DNA of 30,885 nucleotides from CAYVTD01 sp964454445 (GCA_964454445.1 CAYVTD010000036.1:1-30885), one strand, 5' to 3'. Shown: positions 13,495-23,110, counted from the stretch's first letter. Notes: a model not told the origin generated them from the sequence alone. Translations and numbers: made by a program.

Positions 13495-16293
13495 CTATGT
13501 ATATTTTTCAAAATAGTCTTTTAGAGCCACACCTGTATGTGATTCGCTGATTAAACAAATATCTTCAGGTGTGCCTTCTGCAACAATATACCCACCTTTC
13601 TCGCCTGCTTCTGGACCAAGATCGATTACCCAGTCAGCAGAAGCAATTACATTGATATTATGCTCGATGATAACTACAGAATGTCCCTTTTCGATAAGTT
13701 TTCTAAAACACTCGAGCAAACGGGAAATATCATCAAGATGAAGTCCCGTCGTTGGTTCGTCGAAAATGAACAAGGTCTCAGCCGCTTTTGTGTCGAGATG
13801 CTCGGCAAGCTTTATCCTTTGCGATTCACCGCCTGACAACATTATGCTGGGCTGACCAAGCTGCAAATATCCTAATCCGACATCTTGTAAAATAGTTAAT
13901 TTTTTAAGAACCTTTGGGTGATCTTTGAAAAAATCCACTGATTCATCGACAGTCATATTCAGCACATCGACAATAGATTTACCCTTGAAAAGTATGTTTC
14001 TCGCCTCTTTTTTATAGCGTGTGCCTTTGCAAGCCTCACATTCGAGTTGCACATCGGGCAGAAATTGCATATCGACAGTAACGCTACCTTCGCCTTCACA
14101 GACTTCGCAACGCCCTCCTGGCACGTTAAACGAAAAGAACCCCGGCTTGTAGCCCATTTGCTTTGCTGCTTGAGTTGAGGAAAACAAATCGCGTATCATA
14201 TCAAAAGCTTTTGTATATGTAATAGGGGTGGAACGAGAAGATTTTCCTATCGGCGATTGGTCAACCATTTCGATATACTCAATTCTGTCTGAACCATAAA
14301 AATCGTCGTAAGAATTAGTTTGTTCGCTTGTTGTATGTTTTTGTATATTCTTTTTAAAATTTTCATACAAGACATCGTGAACTAAAGTGCTTTTTCCAGA
14401 ACCAGACACTCCTGAAACAACAACAATGCAACCAAGTGGAATCTCTACTTTATCCATTTTCAGGTTGTGTATTCTCGGTTTGACGAGGGTAATCTTGTCG
14501 CCGTTGCCATAATTCCGCATCTTTGGCAAAGGAATTTTCTTTCTCCCTGATAGATATTTTCCTGTTAATGAATTTTCAGAATTTATCAAGCCCTCCATAT
14601 CACCATTATAGATTATTTCGCCACCTGCAGTACCCGCTTTCGGACCAATGTCAATGATCCTATCCCCCTTGCGAATAATGTCCGGATCGTGTTCTACCAC
14701 AATGATAGTATTCCCCAAATCGCGCAATTTGTATAGTATATCAATAAGCTTTTGAGTGTCGCGTGGATGCATTCCTATGCTTGGTTCGTCAAGCACATAC
14801 AAGGAACTGACAAGAGAAGAGCCAAGAGCTGTCGAAAGATTAATCCGCTGCGCTTCACCTCCAGACAAAGTTTGCTGTAATCTGCCTAAAGTAAGATATT
14901 CCAATCCAATTTCCACAAGCAACTGCAATCGCCATTTGAGTTCGCGCATTAATTGCCCTGCAATATCTTGTTGCATTTGGCTGAGTTCGACAGTTTCAAA
15001 AAAAAGAAGCGCTTTTTCCAAGGGCAAATCTATTAGTGTTGGGATATTCATTCCGTTAATAAACACTTGTCTGGCTGAGGTTCTTAGCCTCGAGCCACCA
15101 CATTGCTTGCAAGTTGTAAAACCGCGATATCTGCTAAGCATTATCCGATTTTGGATTTTCTGATTTTTCTCTTCAATCATTTTAAAAAATCCATTGATTC
15201 CGAAAAATGAACCACCTCCTTTCCAAATAAAATCTAATTCCTGCTCTGACAACAACTCATAAGGAGAAGATGTGCGAATACCCAGTCTGTTTGCCTCGCT
15301 TATCATCAACCTGTCGTATTTGCTATATGTCGGACCACGGAATGGATGAATTGCATTATGGATTAAACTCTTAGATTTATCAGGAACAACCAGATTCTCA
15401 TCAATATCAATGGTTCTGCCAAATCCTTGGCATTTCGGACAGGCGCCAAAAGGATTATTGAAAGAAAACAAGCGGGGTTCGGGTTCGACATATGCAATTT
15501 CACATTCGGCACATTCGTAATGACGGCTGAAATGAAGAGTTCTTTTTCCGGTGATACTGCGAATGACCAGTCTCCCTCCCCCATTTTTAAAAGCATTCTC
15601 GAGTGATTCGATGAGTCGCGATTTAAGTTCTTCTGTATGTTCTATCGCCAAGCGATCAACAAGTACATAAAAATCTTGCGAACTAGCTTTCCTGGGCAAG
15701 CCCTCCTGTTCGATGTCGATGATGTCGTCTTTTCCTTTGAGAACAATGCGGGAATAGCCCTGTTCATGATAACGTTTCATCTCCTTTGCCACTTCAGTTA
15801 CTTGCGGAGAAAGCGGAAACATTACATATATCTTAGTGCCACTTGCCAATTCCATCAATTCATCAGCAACTGTGGCGGGCGAATCCTTTTTTACTTCCTT
15901 GCCACAATTATGGCATATTGTTTTGCCGATTCGACCATAGAGCAAGCGAAGATAATCGTATATTTCTGTTGAAGTGCCAACAGTCGAACGCGGATTCTTC
16001 GTCGGTGTCTTCTGCTCGATAGCTATTGCAGGGGGCAAACCAGTGATAGAATCGACCTCAGGTTTTGCCATTTGTTCAAGAAATTGACGCGCATACGAGC
16101 TAAGAGATTCTACAAAACGCCTCTGTCCTTCTGCATAAATCGTATCGAATGCGAGAGTGGATTTTCCTGATCCACTCAATCCGGTTATTATTGTTAGTTT
16201 ATTGTGTAGGATATTTACATCGAAATTCTTTAAGTTGTGCTGCCTCGCACCTTTTACAGCAATCACTCTTTCTTTTACTACTCGTTGAGTCAT
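13495..16293 (-). CDS. uvrA: Excinuclease ABC subunit A
   Basis: UvrA is the damage-recognition ATPase of nucleotide excision repair; it dimerises and loads UvrB. The 932-residue protein has the full layout: first Walker A GLSGSGKST (38-46), zinc-binding Cys pairs (CHNC near 128, CAEC and CPKC near 256-287), first signature TLSGGEAQRI, second Walker A GVSGSGKST (about 635-645), C-terminal zinc module (CEVC and CEAC), second signature MLSGGESQRI, and FIFDEPTTGLH. Nothing is missing and length is normal. It lies downstream of tRNA-Val and its terminator and appears to be transcribed alone. No SOS-type operator is evident. Confidence 0.98.
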   Translation of the reverse strand: MTQRVVKERVIAVKGARQHNLKNFDVNILHNKLTIITGLSGSGKSTLAFDTIYAEGQRRFVESLSSYARQFLEQMAKPEVDSITGLPPAIAIEQKTPTKNPRSTVGTSTEIYDYLRLLYGRIGKTICHNCGKEVKKDSPATVADELMELASGTKIYVMFPLSPQVTEVAKEMKRYHEQGYSRIVLKGKDDIIDIEQEGLPRKASSQDFYVLVDRLAIEHTEELKSRLIESLENAFKNGGGRLVIRSITGKRTLHFSRHYECAECEIAYVEPEPRLFSFNNPFGACPKCQGFGRTIDIDENLVVPDKSKSLIHNAIHPFRGPTYSKYDRLMISEANRLGIRTSSPYELLSEQELDFIWKGGGSFFGINGFFKMIEEKNQKIQNRIMLSRYRGFTTCKQCGGSRLRTSARQVFINGMNIPTLIDLPLEKALLFFETVELSQMQQDIAGQLMRELKWRLQLLVEIGLEYLTLGRLQQTLSGGEAQRINLSTALGSSLVSSLYVLDEPSIGMHPRDTQKLIDILYKLRDLGNTIIVVEHDPDIIRKGDRIIDIGPKAGTAGGEIIYNGDMEGLINSENSLTGKYLSGRKKIPLPKMRNYGNGDKITLVKPRIHNLKMDKVEIPLGCIVVVSGVSGSGKSTLVHDVLYENFKKNIQKHTTSEQTNSYDDFYGSDRIEYIEMVDQSPIGKSSRSTPITYTKAFDMIRDLFSSTQAAKQMGYKPGFFSFNVPGGRCEVCEGEGSVTVDMQFLPDVQLECEACKGTRYKKEARNILFKGKSIVDVLNMTVDESVDFFKDHPKVLKKLTILQDVGLGYLQLGQPSIMLSGGESQRIKLAEHLDTKAAETLFIFDEPTTGLHLDDISRLLECFRKLIEKGHSVVIIEHNINVIASADWVIDLGPEAGEKGGYIVAEGTPEDICLISESHTGVALKDYFEKYT

Positions 16294-16394
16294 ACTCTCT
16301 TTTTAAAATAATATTCAATACAAACTTTAAATATACAAAGATTTTACGGGAAAAAAAAGGAAAATCTCCTTGAGACAGGATTTGGATAAAAAAA

Positions 16395-16427
16395 AGGTTG
16401 CCTTAACACATAAAGTTTAGGCAACCT
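16395..16427 (-). terminator. Intrinsic terminator of tRNA-Val
   Basis: On the - strand a nine-bp stem (16395-16403 with 16419-16427, AGGTTGCC core) closes a 15-base loop and is followed by a run of nine T residues. It begins 16 nt past the tRNA 3' end. Confidence 0.88.
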
Positions 16428-16443
16428 AACAATTTGGAATATG

Positions 16444-16518
16444 TGGTCGCTGCGGGGTTCGAACCTGCGACCTTTCGCGTGTGAGGCGAACGCTCTAGAC
16501 CAACTGAGCTAAGCGACC
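16444..16518 (-). tRNA. tRNA-Val (anticodon CAC)
   Basis: The 75-base gene forms a full cloverleaf: acceptor GGTCGCT/AGCGACC, a D arm with AGTTGGTCT, an anticodon stem TTCGC/GCGAA around CTCACAC (anticodon CAC), and a T arm with TTCGAAC. The discriminator is A and CCA is not encoded. This isoacceptor reads GUG codons. Confidence 0.96.
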
Positions 16519-16589
16519 AATATTATTTGTTTTTAAATAAAAATCAAATAATTACAAAAATAAGACAATTCGCCAATAACTCCAAACAT

Positions 16590-16664
16590 TATTTTGAATC
16601 AACAGCATCAGATTTATTTTGTATCTTCATCATCAGACTTGTTTTATATCTTCACCATCAGATT
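16590..16664 (-). repeat. Three tandem 25-bp repeats across the end of the BatA/VWA gene
   Basis: Three imperfect 25-bp units lie head to tail (16640-16664, 16615-16639, 16590-16614 on the - strand reading). Each encodes a KSDxxDxK-like tail if read in its own frame, and the second and third units each carry an AAATAA end. In the first unit the equivalent TAA is CAA. The reading frame therefore runs two codons into unit two and stops at a TGA (16633-16635). Because 25 is not a multiple of three, the later copies are out of frame and untranslated. Confidence 0.85.
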
Positions 16665-18735
16665 TGGCATTCTTCGCTACGAATATTTCGGCGATTGCAG
16701 TAACAATAGCAAGCATAACAAAAAATTTCCATAGTTCGGCGCCAGTTCTTGCACGTTTGAGTTGCTCTCTGATGTTGCGACTGTCCTCGATGAAATGGAT
16801 TTTAGTATCATCGTGCATACGAGGAGACAAACCTTGCTCGATTTCTTCATTTTTTAGAATATGAAGGAGTGACTCAGAAGGGGCATTGTTAACAGTAACA
16901 AATGTTACTACAGAATTATCTTGCGCATGAACAGCATAAACTCCCGATGTATTCAAACCCTCCAAAGTAAGCACAGCCCCGGAAGGTAGCGTGGCTGCCT
17001 GAATAAAAAAGTCATTGTTGTTCGGGTCGCTTATTCGGAAATTTCCTCCTGAAGCATATTTGCCAGGAAGTTTTAACATATAATTCTCACCGGCTACAAT
17101 ATTTGCCCCAAAACTTTCTTTTGCTGACAAATATGCAGCAGCACGATGGACTATCGCAAAGAAAATGCCAGTAGTTGGAAAATTGCCCCATCGGAAATCA
17201 GGACTTACGGCACAATAAAAAAAACGACCATGACCTGTTCGAATTTCGCTTAGGAAAGAGCCACCCTCCATTTCAATAAGAGGAAAGCCGTTTTTTGCGG
17301 GTATTGCCCTCCGAATATCAGGAGATTCCACGATGGCTCGGCTATCTGTTGAGCCTTGGAACACCCCTTCAAACAAAGGATGGAGTTTATCAACGGTTTG
17401 GAACTTTGCTGGTTTATTTTTGTAATCTTTTGGTTCACCAAGGTCAATGCCAAGTGTTTTAATGTCGTTAATAAAAGCCATATCAGCAGGGTCGGCACCT
17501 GGGAACAAGAAAGCTGCTCCGCCCTGCTCTATATATTTTTGAAGACGAGCAATATCGCTTTGACGGAAAAAAGGTAGAGAAGCGAAAATAACATCATAAT
17601 CGGCAAAATCAACAGATGAAATCTGCTCCGGATTGAAAACATAAACATTTTTTGTATTTTCACTCATTTTAAAAGCAGTATTCAAAAAATTTGATACAGC
17701 TTTCTCGGCAAAAAGAGCTATTCTGGGTGCTGTCGGTATGATAAAAGCAGAAAAACGGCGGTTGTCGGCTTCGAGTGCATCTTTTTCAATTTCTATTGTC
17801 ATCCGATAAAGCCCAGGTGACTGCGCCGGAGCTGAGATATTTACATTCCTGATTTCACCAGCGGGTATGGTAATGTTCCTTTGTGCAACACGTTTACCAT
17901 TATAGAGCATACTAACCACAATATTTTGAGCATCTTCTTTTGAATGATTCTTTACTAATGCTTCCACCTCAACAGGCTTGCCCAACTCAAAAACTTTAGT
18001 GATGATATTGATCGAATCGACAGATAGGTTCTTTATATCTCTTGAAGATTCTCCCCCGATTTTGATAAAATATAAATTAAGATTGTTTTTAAAAAACTTA
18101 GTAGAATCCAGATTAATTTTATTAATGATGTTTTGCTGGGCATCACTTATGATATAAATTTCCCGGTTCAAATTGTTAGCTTCTTGCATTAAAACAGAAG
18201 CGTATCTCAAGCCGTTTTCGAGCGAAGCAGGCACTGGAGAAGTTTTAATTTCAGACAGCTTAGTCTCAAGAAACGAAGGGCTTCTTGAGAAACTCAAAGT
18301 ATTCGGATTTATGGTTTCGCAAAGTGTTATTATTGCCGCTTCATCACCTTCTTTTAAGGTAGAAAGAGTGTGTTTTGTCGCGTTTATTGCTTGTTTGCGT
18401 CTTTCTCCGAACTCGTCTGAAACCTCCATACTAAAAGAATTGTCTAATAACACAACAGCACTTGTTCTGGCATACTCGTTAGCAAACGGGAGCGAAGTAT
18501 TGACAACCGGTCTGGCAAAGGCAAGTGCAGCAAAGATAATTATCAATGTCCGCAATATTAACAAGATTATCTGCTTGATTTTAAAGCGCCTAATGCGGGT
18601 TTTCTGCAATTCTTTCAGAAAGCGAAGCGTCGAAAACTCAATAGTTTTTAATTTGCGTAGATTAAGCAGATGAAGCAATATCGGTATGCCAGCAGCTAAC
18701 AGACCGAGCAGCATCCAGGGATTTAAAAAATTCAT
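16633..18735 (-). CDS. BatA-domain and VWA-like membrane protein
   Basis: The 700-residue protein begins with the BatA/aerotolerance N-terminal module: a short membrane helix (about 5-25) with PILLHLLNLRK, an amphipathic linker and a second helix (about 56-75). A VWA-like domain follows with VVLLDNSFSM (D-x-S-x-S metal site, about 94-103). A long periplasmic beta-rich region leads to a C-terminal membrane helix (about 667-686) and a short charged tail. Proteins of this type occur widely in Bacteroidota, usually near MoxR ATPase and DUF58 genes; none is adjacent here. The C-terminus ends in two extra residues (QV) created by loss of an earlier stop in a tandem repeat. The role is presumed to be envelope protein assembly or stress, but is not known. 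Confidence 0.9.
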   Translation of the reverse strand: MNFLNPWMLLGLLAAGIPILLHLLNLRKLKTIEFSTLRFLKELQKTRIRRFKIKQIILLILRTLIIIFAALAFARPVVNTSLPFANEYARTSAVVLLDNSFSMEVSDEFGERRKQAINATKHTLSTLKEGDEAAIITLCETINPNTLSFSRSPSFLETKLSEIKTSPVPASLENGLRYASVLMQEANNLNREIYIISDAQQNIINKINLDSTKFFKNNLNLYFIKIGGESSRDIKNLSVDSINIITKVFELGKPVEVEALVKNHSKEDAQNIVVSMLYNGKRVAQRNITIPAGEIRNVNISAPAQSPGLYRMTIEIEKDALEADNRRFSAFIIPTAPRIALFAEKAVSNFLNTAFKMSENTKNVYVFNPEQISSVDFADYDVIFASLPFFRQSDIARLQKYIEQGGAAFLFPGADPADMAFINDIKTLGIDLGEPKDYKNKPAKFQTVDKLHPLFEGVFQGSTDSRAIVESPDIRRAIPAKNGFPLIEMEGGSFLSEIRTGHGRFFYCAVSPDFRWGNFPTTGIFFAIVHRAAAYLSAKESFGANIVAGENYMLKLPGKYASGGNFRISDPNNNDFFIQAATLPSGAVLTLEGLNTSGVYAVHAQDNSVVTFVTVNNAPSESLLHILKNEEIEQGLSPRMHDDTKIHFIEDSRNIREQLKRARTGAELWKFFVMLAIVTAIAEIFVAKNAKSDGEDIKQV

Positions 18736-18951
18736 TGTTTATTTTTTTCTATAATAACATCAAATTAAGATTTTTATATCAATCATCTTACAAGCTCTAT
18801 TTTGGTGATATAAAAAAAGATATACGTTTAGAAAACGGTTTTATTTTTCATTCTAAACAAAAAATGCGTAGCATTAATGAGAGTTAATTTATTGAGATTA
18901 TTATAGATTATATATAATTAGCAAATAAATCAAATGAGAGAGATTATGCTT

Positions 18952-20451
18952 TTATGAGCCGCAAATCTCCCATTTTCCGATACTGAGCCAAGGTGATGGC
19001 AATTCCCCACTTGATTGTAAAACGACAGCTTTCGAGTTCCCATTCTCGCGGTTACTTGCCAAAGCCGCAGCAACAGCCATTTTAAACAAATCATCATCTT
19101 TTTCTGGAATGCTCATCATATTTTTCTCAATAAAATCAGTAAACGTATTCCCGGCAATGAATTCGGAATGTTCCAAGCAGCGGAGCATAAAATCTATTGA
19201 TGTTTTCACCCCAACCACTATATTATCCTTAAGGGCAAGTATCATTCTGCGGCGGGCTTCCTCCCGGTTCTGCCCCCAAACTATCAATTTTGCTAGAACA
19301 GGATCGTAGAAAACAGAAATTTCAGCTCCTTGATAAATTCCAGAATCATAGCGAACTCCCGGTCCCTTAGGCTCTTTTAAAAACAATATCTTACCTGAGG
19401 AAGGCATAAAATTATTCTCACCATCTTCGGCATAAATCCTGCATTCAATAGCATGTCCGTTTTGCCTCAAGTTACCTTGCTTATATGGCATTTCTTCGCC
19501 ATTTGCTATTAAAATTTGCAATTTTACAAGATCGATACCCGTTGTCATTTCTGTGATTGGATGCTCGACTTGTATTCGGGCATTTACTTCGAGAAAGTAG
19601 AAATTTTTATCTTTATCAACTAGAAACTCGACAGTACCACAATTATCATAATTTGCAGATTTTACAACTTTTATTGCAGTTTCACCCATTCGCTTTTGTA
19701 AATCGGGGTCCATTATGGGCGAGGGAGCTTCTTCGATTATTTTTTGGTGACGTCGCTGTATAGAACATTCTCTTTCGAAAAAGTATCTTGCATTGCCATA
19801 ATGGTCGGCGGCTACCTGAAACTCCACATGTCTTGGCTGCTCTATATATTTTTCAAGGAATACTTCTTCGCTACCAAAAGCAGATTTCGATTCGCGCATC
19901 GCTGCCTCTACCGATTCTTTCAGTTTTGATTGCTCGCGAACAACTCGCATTCCCTTGCCTCCGCCGCCTGCAGATGCTTTTATTAAAACAGGATAGCCCA
20001 TTTCTTCGGCAACTTGCTCGAAATCTTCGATGCGCATCGAGCTGCCTTTCATTCCTGGTATCACCGGCACTCCCGATTGCATCATCAATTGCCTTGAAGC
20101 TACTTTCGAGCCAAGCAGTTCCATTGCCTCCGGGTTTGGACCAATAAAAACAAGCCCTTCTTCGCGAACACGGCGGTTAAAAACAGGATTCTCAGACAAA
20201 AAGCCATAGCCGGGGTGGATGGCATCGCAAGCGCTTTCTTTTGCAGCTTTTATTACATTATCCATATTCAAATATGACTCAAGTGCCGGCGCAGGACCAA
20301 TTAATACGGCTTCGTCGGCAAGACGGACGTGAAGAGACTTGGCATCTGCTTCAGAATAAACAGCTACGGTGCCCAGACCTAATTCTTTGCAAGCGCGAAT
20401 CACACGGCAGGCAATCTCACTTCGGTTTGCAATTAATACTTTTTTAATCAT
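18952..20451 (-). CDS. Biotin carboxylase subunit of an acyl-CoA or pyruvate carboxylase
   Basis: Biotin carboxylase carboxylates the biotin of its carrier protein using ATP and bicarbonate. The 499-residue protein shows the N-terminal domain (KVLIANRSEIACRVIRA), an ATP-grasp domain with the glycine-rich KASAGGGGKGMRVV (about 161-174), and the catalytic FLEVNARIQVEHPITE (about 282-297). A biotin carboxylase C-terminal domain completes it. It is about 50 residues longer than AccC of E. coli, with an Ala- and Ser-rich tail, and the usual Gly in IANRGEIA is Ser. These traits fit the stand-alone subunits of propionyl-CoA, methylcrotonyl-CoA or two-subunit pyruvate carboxylases as well as accC. 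No carrier or transferase gene is adjacent, so the substrate cannot be fixed. Confidence 0.92.
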   Translation of the reverse strand: MIKKVLIANRSEIACRVIRACKELGLGTVAVYSEADAKSLHVRLADEAVLIGPAPALESYLNMDNVIKAAKESACDAIHPGYGFLSENPVFNRRVREEGLVFIGPNPEAMELLGSKVASRQLMMQSGVPVIPGMKGSSMRIEDFEQVAEEMGYPVLIKASAGGGGKGMRVVREQSKLKESVEAAMRESKSAFGSEEVFLEKYIEQPRHVEFQVAADHYGNARYFFERECSIQRRHQKIIEEAPSPIMDPDLQKRMGETAIKVVKSANYDNCGTVEFLVDKDKNFYFLEVNARIQVEHPITEMTTGIDLVKLQILIANGEEMPYKQGNLRQNGHAIECRIYAEDGENNFMPSSGKILFLKEPKGPGVRYDSGIYQGAEISVFYDPVLAKLIVWGQNREEARRRMILALKDNIVVGVKTSIDFMLRCLEHSEFIAGNTFTDFIEKNMMSIPEKDDDLFKMAVAAALASNRENGNSKAVVLQSSGELPSPWLSIGKWEICGS

Positions 20452-20483
20452 AATGGTTTTTACGTGAGTTGGTTAATACTAAT

Positions 20484-20764
20484 TTATTTTAAATATTTTT
20501 CAAAAGGTCGAACAAATATTCTAATCATATCATTAGCCCGTTTCCTTGCTTGTGTTACAAAATGTTTAATGAACTGAAACGCCCATGCTTGCTCATCGCC
20601 CAAAAAGCTTTGGTCCAAATCCCTGATATGGAACTGTACCTGTTAAAAACTAATTTGTCAAAAGGCTCACCTGCTGCATGACCGGACAAAGTTCCTGAAA
20701 TTGGTTTAGGAACAGATCGCCCTTGTATTTTCTTTTTTAATTTTTCGAAATCAATAAAATTCAT
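20484..20764 (-). pseudogene. HincII-like type II restriction endonuclease, internally deleted and frameshifted
   Basis: The start at 20764 lies four bases past the methyltransferase stop. The N-terminal piece reads MNFIDFEKLKKKIQGR and then SGTLSGHAAGEPFDKLVF. I recall nearly the same GTLSGHAAGEPFEKLV stretch near the N-terminus of HincII. Just after this, at about 20640-20652, the frame changes. A second frame then gives QVQFHIRDLDQ and KHFVTQARKRAND up to a stop at 20484, matching the remembered C-terminus of HincII (IQFHVRDLDQ, KHFVTQAEQRA). About 165 middle residues are missing, including the region that should hold the catalytic Asp and Lys. The first frame instead runs into nonsense and stops at 20555. 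The gene therefore cannot make an active nuclease. Confidence 0.88.
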
Positions 20765-20768
20765 AGGT

Positions 20769-22370
20769 TTATTCAAATAATCTATCAAAACAATCATTAA
20801 TTGATTCTAAATATTTCAAGTCTTTTTTTTCAATGTATTGTTTACAGTAAACAGTGATGTTATCGTGAAGTTCTGTCTCAAAAGGATTGTTCCAATCTAT
20901 AGTTCTAAATGGAATACTTGCTATTGGTTTTTCAGAAAACTCAACAATATTACCCTTTATTATACCATTATGTCTCAGCCAATCGAATACTCTATAATTA
21001 TTTAAATATGAAAGAATATATTCAATACTTTCTTTCGTATCGTTTTTTTTAAAAATTGCTGTAACGTCTTGGGTTGGGAAAAAACCTTCTTCTACTAAAG
21101 CAAATCTAAAATAATTTTTATTTGAGATCCTTTCTTTACAAGGCACAAATATCTTTTTTTCCTTTTTATTAAATAAGTTAAAATTCCTTAAAAATACCCA
21201 TTCCCAATAATTAATGTTTCTATTGTATTGATATCTCTTTTCTAAATTTATCTTATAATATTGAAGATGTGCAAATAAATTTGGATATTTTTCTTTTAAT
21301 TCTTTTTCGTTATCAACATCATTCAATAAAAAGTAATCTGAGATATCTTTATGATAAAATGGCTCTATGTCTTTTGCTTTAATAACTTTTATAATTTTTT
21401 CTTTCTCGTAATCATTTATCGGTGTTCCATTTAATAAAAATGCCTTGTCTAGCCCACTAACAAGACCATTACCAATATCACAAAACTCTTCGATTGTATG
21501 ATATTGTTTTTTATCGTTAAACAACGATAATGGTTGATACCCTTGATGCTTTTGACATTCTATCTCAATTCTTTCAATATTTGCTATTAAACTATCCGGG
21601 ATAAGCAACCATCTTTCATTGATTTTAAATTGTGAAACGCTTATGTATTCTGTTTGTTTTTTTTCTTCTTTGTTTTTTAATCCGTTTAGAATCAATGGAT
21701 TAAGTTTTTTATTAGAATAATACTTTGTTACATCAATATTGCTGCTACGTACGCTTGATTTAATGTATTTAAAAATAATTGTTGATACAGTTACTTTGTC
21801 AAAAATTGGAGTTTCATTAAAATGATAGATCCTCTCAAAATAACCATTTTTCATCATATAATTTCTTAAACTGATTGAGTTTGTTGTATTTAACCAATAC
21901 TCGGGACATATAAATATTAACTGTCCATTTTCCTTTAGTAGTTCTATTGATTTTAAAATAAATATATATAGATAATCACAAAGCATATTAAAGTACTTGT
22001 TCCAAAGCCTATTAGATAAAAGCTCTTGTTTTAAGTCTTCTTCTAAATTTGCCCATCTTATATAAGGTGGATTTCCTATTATTAAATCAAATTCATCTTT
22101 TATATCTGCTGAAACGAAGCTCGTATGCTTTACAAAACTAAATCTATTTGAAAGAGTTGGGTCTATTTCGTAGGCGGTTAGATCTCTTAGGTCACGTTTT
22201 AATAATAAATCCAAAAAAACGCCTTCTCCGCTACAAGGTTCAAGTATTTTACTTTCCACCGAAACGTCTGCCATATCAATCATAAAATTGGCTATTATTT
22301 CAGGTGTAAAGTATTGACCATACCTATTCTTATTACGTTGAGTATTTGGTGCCCTTTTCACATATTTCAC
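20769..22370 (-). CDS. Type II adenine-N6 DNA methyltransferase, probably HincII-type specificity (GTYRAC)
   Basis: This enzyme methylates adenine in DNA with S-adenosylmethionine. The 533-residue protein has the gamma-class layout: GQYFTPEIIANFM (about 18-30), SAM-binding motif I EPCSGEGVF (44-52), motif IV NPPY (100-103), and a long C-terminal target-recognition region with FFPTQDVTAIF (about 441). The key residues are present, so it is probably active. Its specificity is inferred from the adjacent HincII-like nuclease remnant, which would predict GTYRAC. The nuclease gene starts four bases after this one stops, so they formed one operon. Because the nuclease is broken, this is now likely an orphan methylase. 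Its low GC and different codon use suggest recent acquisition. Confidence 0.9.
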   Translation of the reverse strand: MKYVKRAPNTQRNKNRYGQYFTPEIIANFMIDMADVSVESKILEPCSGEGVFLDLLLKRDLRDLTAYEIDPTLSNRFSFVKHTSFVSADIKDEFDLIIGNPPYIRWANLEEDLKQELLSNRLWNKYFNMLCDYLYIFILKSIELLKENGQLIFICPEYWLNTTNSISLRNYMMKNGYFERIYHFNETPIFDKVTVSTIIFKYIKSSVRSSNIDVTKYYSNKKLNPLILNGLKNKEEKKQTEYISVSQFKINERWLLIPDSLIANIERIEIECQKHQGYQPLSLFNDKKQYHTIEEFCDIGNGLVSGLDKAFLLNGTPINDYEKEKIIKVIKAKDIEPFYHKDISDYFLLNDVDNEKELKEKYPNLFAHLQYYKINLEKRYQYNRNINYWEWVFLRNFNLFNKKEKKIFVPCKERISNKNYFRFALVEEGFFPTQDVTAIFKKNDTKESIEYILSYLNNYRVFDWLRHNGIIKGNIVEFSEKPIASIPFRTIDWNNPFETELHDNITVYCKQYIEKKDLKYLESINDCFDRLFE

Positions 22371-22890
22371 TTTTCTTTAAGACTTAACTTATATACATTT
22401 AATACTTTCAATGCTTTAACAATGCTCTCTCTTGTCTTGTATTGTTAAAATATTATAAATAATGCTCGTAAATGACCGATATCTCCCTTTTGCATCGATT
22501 CCGTTTAAAAGCTTCTAATTTTAGAATAAATGATTTGTTAAAAAACTATAAAAGCTTTCAAGATTCTTGTGTCTTTCATAAAAATTTCTTTTTTTCATCA
22601 AAATGATAAACTAAATGTCTAATTTAATATTTTTCTGCTTATTGTCAAAATTTTTTGAAAGCACTGTTTGTTATTCGAGATAGGTTCAATTAGATATACT
22701 ACTCCTTTGAAATGCGGTCCATCTTAAGAACTGTTCATCAATGACTAAAAAATGCGAGTTATCCCGCTTTTTTTTAATATTTACTTTACCCTTCTGAAAT
22801 TTGCACTAGTATTAAAAATACATAATTAAAAAGAAAAAACGAAATGCTTTGTAATTTTTTTCAAATAATAATATCAGGGAAATAAGGCTA
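22371..22890. other. Gene-free region upstream of the methyltransferase
   Basis: About 520 very AT-rich bases show no credible gene on either strand. A weak hairpin (AAAAATGCG with CGCTTTTTT, about 22747-22776) has a T tract on the + strand and could act as a terminator, though one base in the stem does not pair. The methyltransferase promoter should be near 22380-22480. Nothing else stands out. Confidence 0.45.
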
Positions 22891-23110
22891 ATGAAAAAAA
22901 GGAAAAATAAATATAAATACGATAATAATACAGTCCAATAAAAGAAAAAGAAGGTTAATCGCTAATTTAGCTAAAGAATTAGGTGGTAAAGTTAACAGTA
23001 TTAACAATGATGTTATAGAAGATATTACATTAGGCAATTTAATGAATACTGTTAAAATGAATGAATTGGTAAGCAAAGAACAAATCTTTAAAATAATTCA
23101 TATAATTTGA
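22891..23110 (+). pseudogene. Small basic protein gene interrupted by a frameshift
   Basis: An ATG at 22891, after an AAGG, opens MKKRKNKYKYDNNTVQ and stops at 22939. A second frame takes over at about 22934 and runs 58 codons to a TGA at 23108, with a normal-looking mix of residues (SNKRKRRLIANLAKELGG and on). That second frame has no usable start before its middle. Joining the two gives one basic, helical protein of about 74 residues. The simplest reading is a one-base loss or two-base gain near 22934. I recognise no family. It lies between the methyltransferase region and the FAD oxidase. Confidence 0.45.

Noticed and set aside
14756..15163. 135-codon + strand open frame inside uvrA
   Set aside because: It is antisense to a complete, motif-rich uvrA and has no ribosome site or recognisable protein.
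18173..18673. 166-codon + strand open frame inside the BatA/VWA gene
   Set aside because: It is antisense to a well-supported membrane protein; its hydrophobic look mirrors the membrane codons of the true gene.
20555..20797. An 80-residue intact gene after the methyltransferase
   Set aside because: Only the first part is meaningful; the rest is read out of frame from the endonuclease C-terminus, so a pseudogene is the right call.
22888..23076. 62-codon - strand hydrophobic open frame
   Set aside because: It is antisense to the basic small gene at 22891-23110, whose composition and ribosome site are more gene-like.
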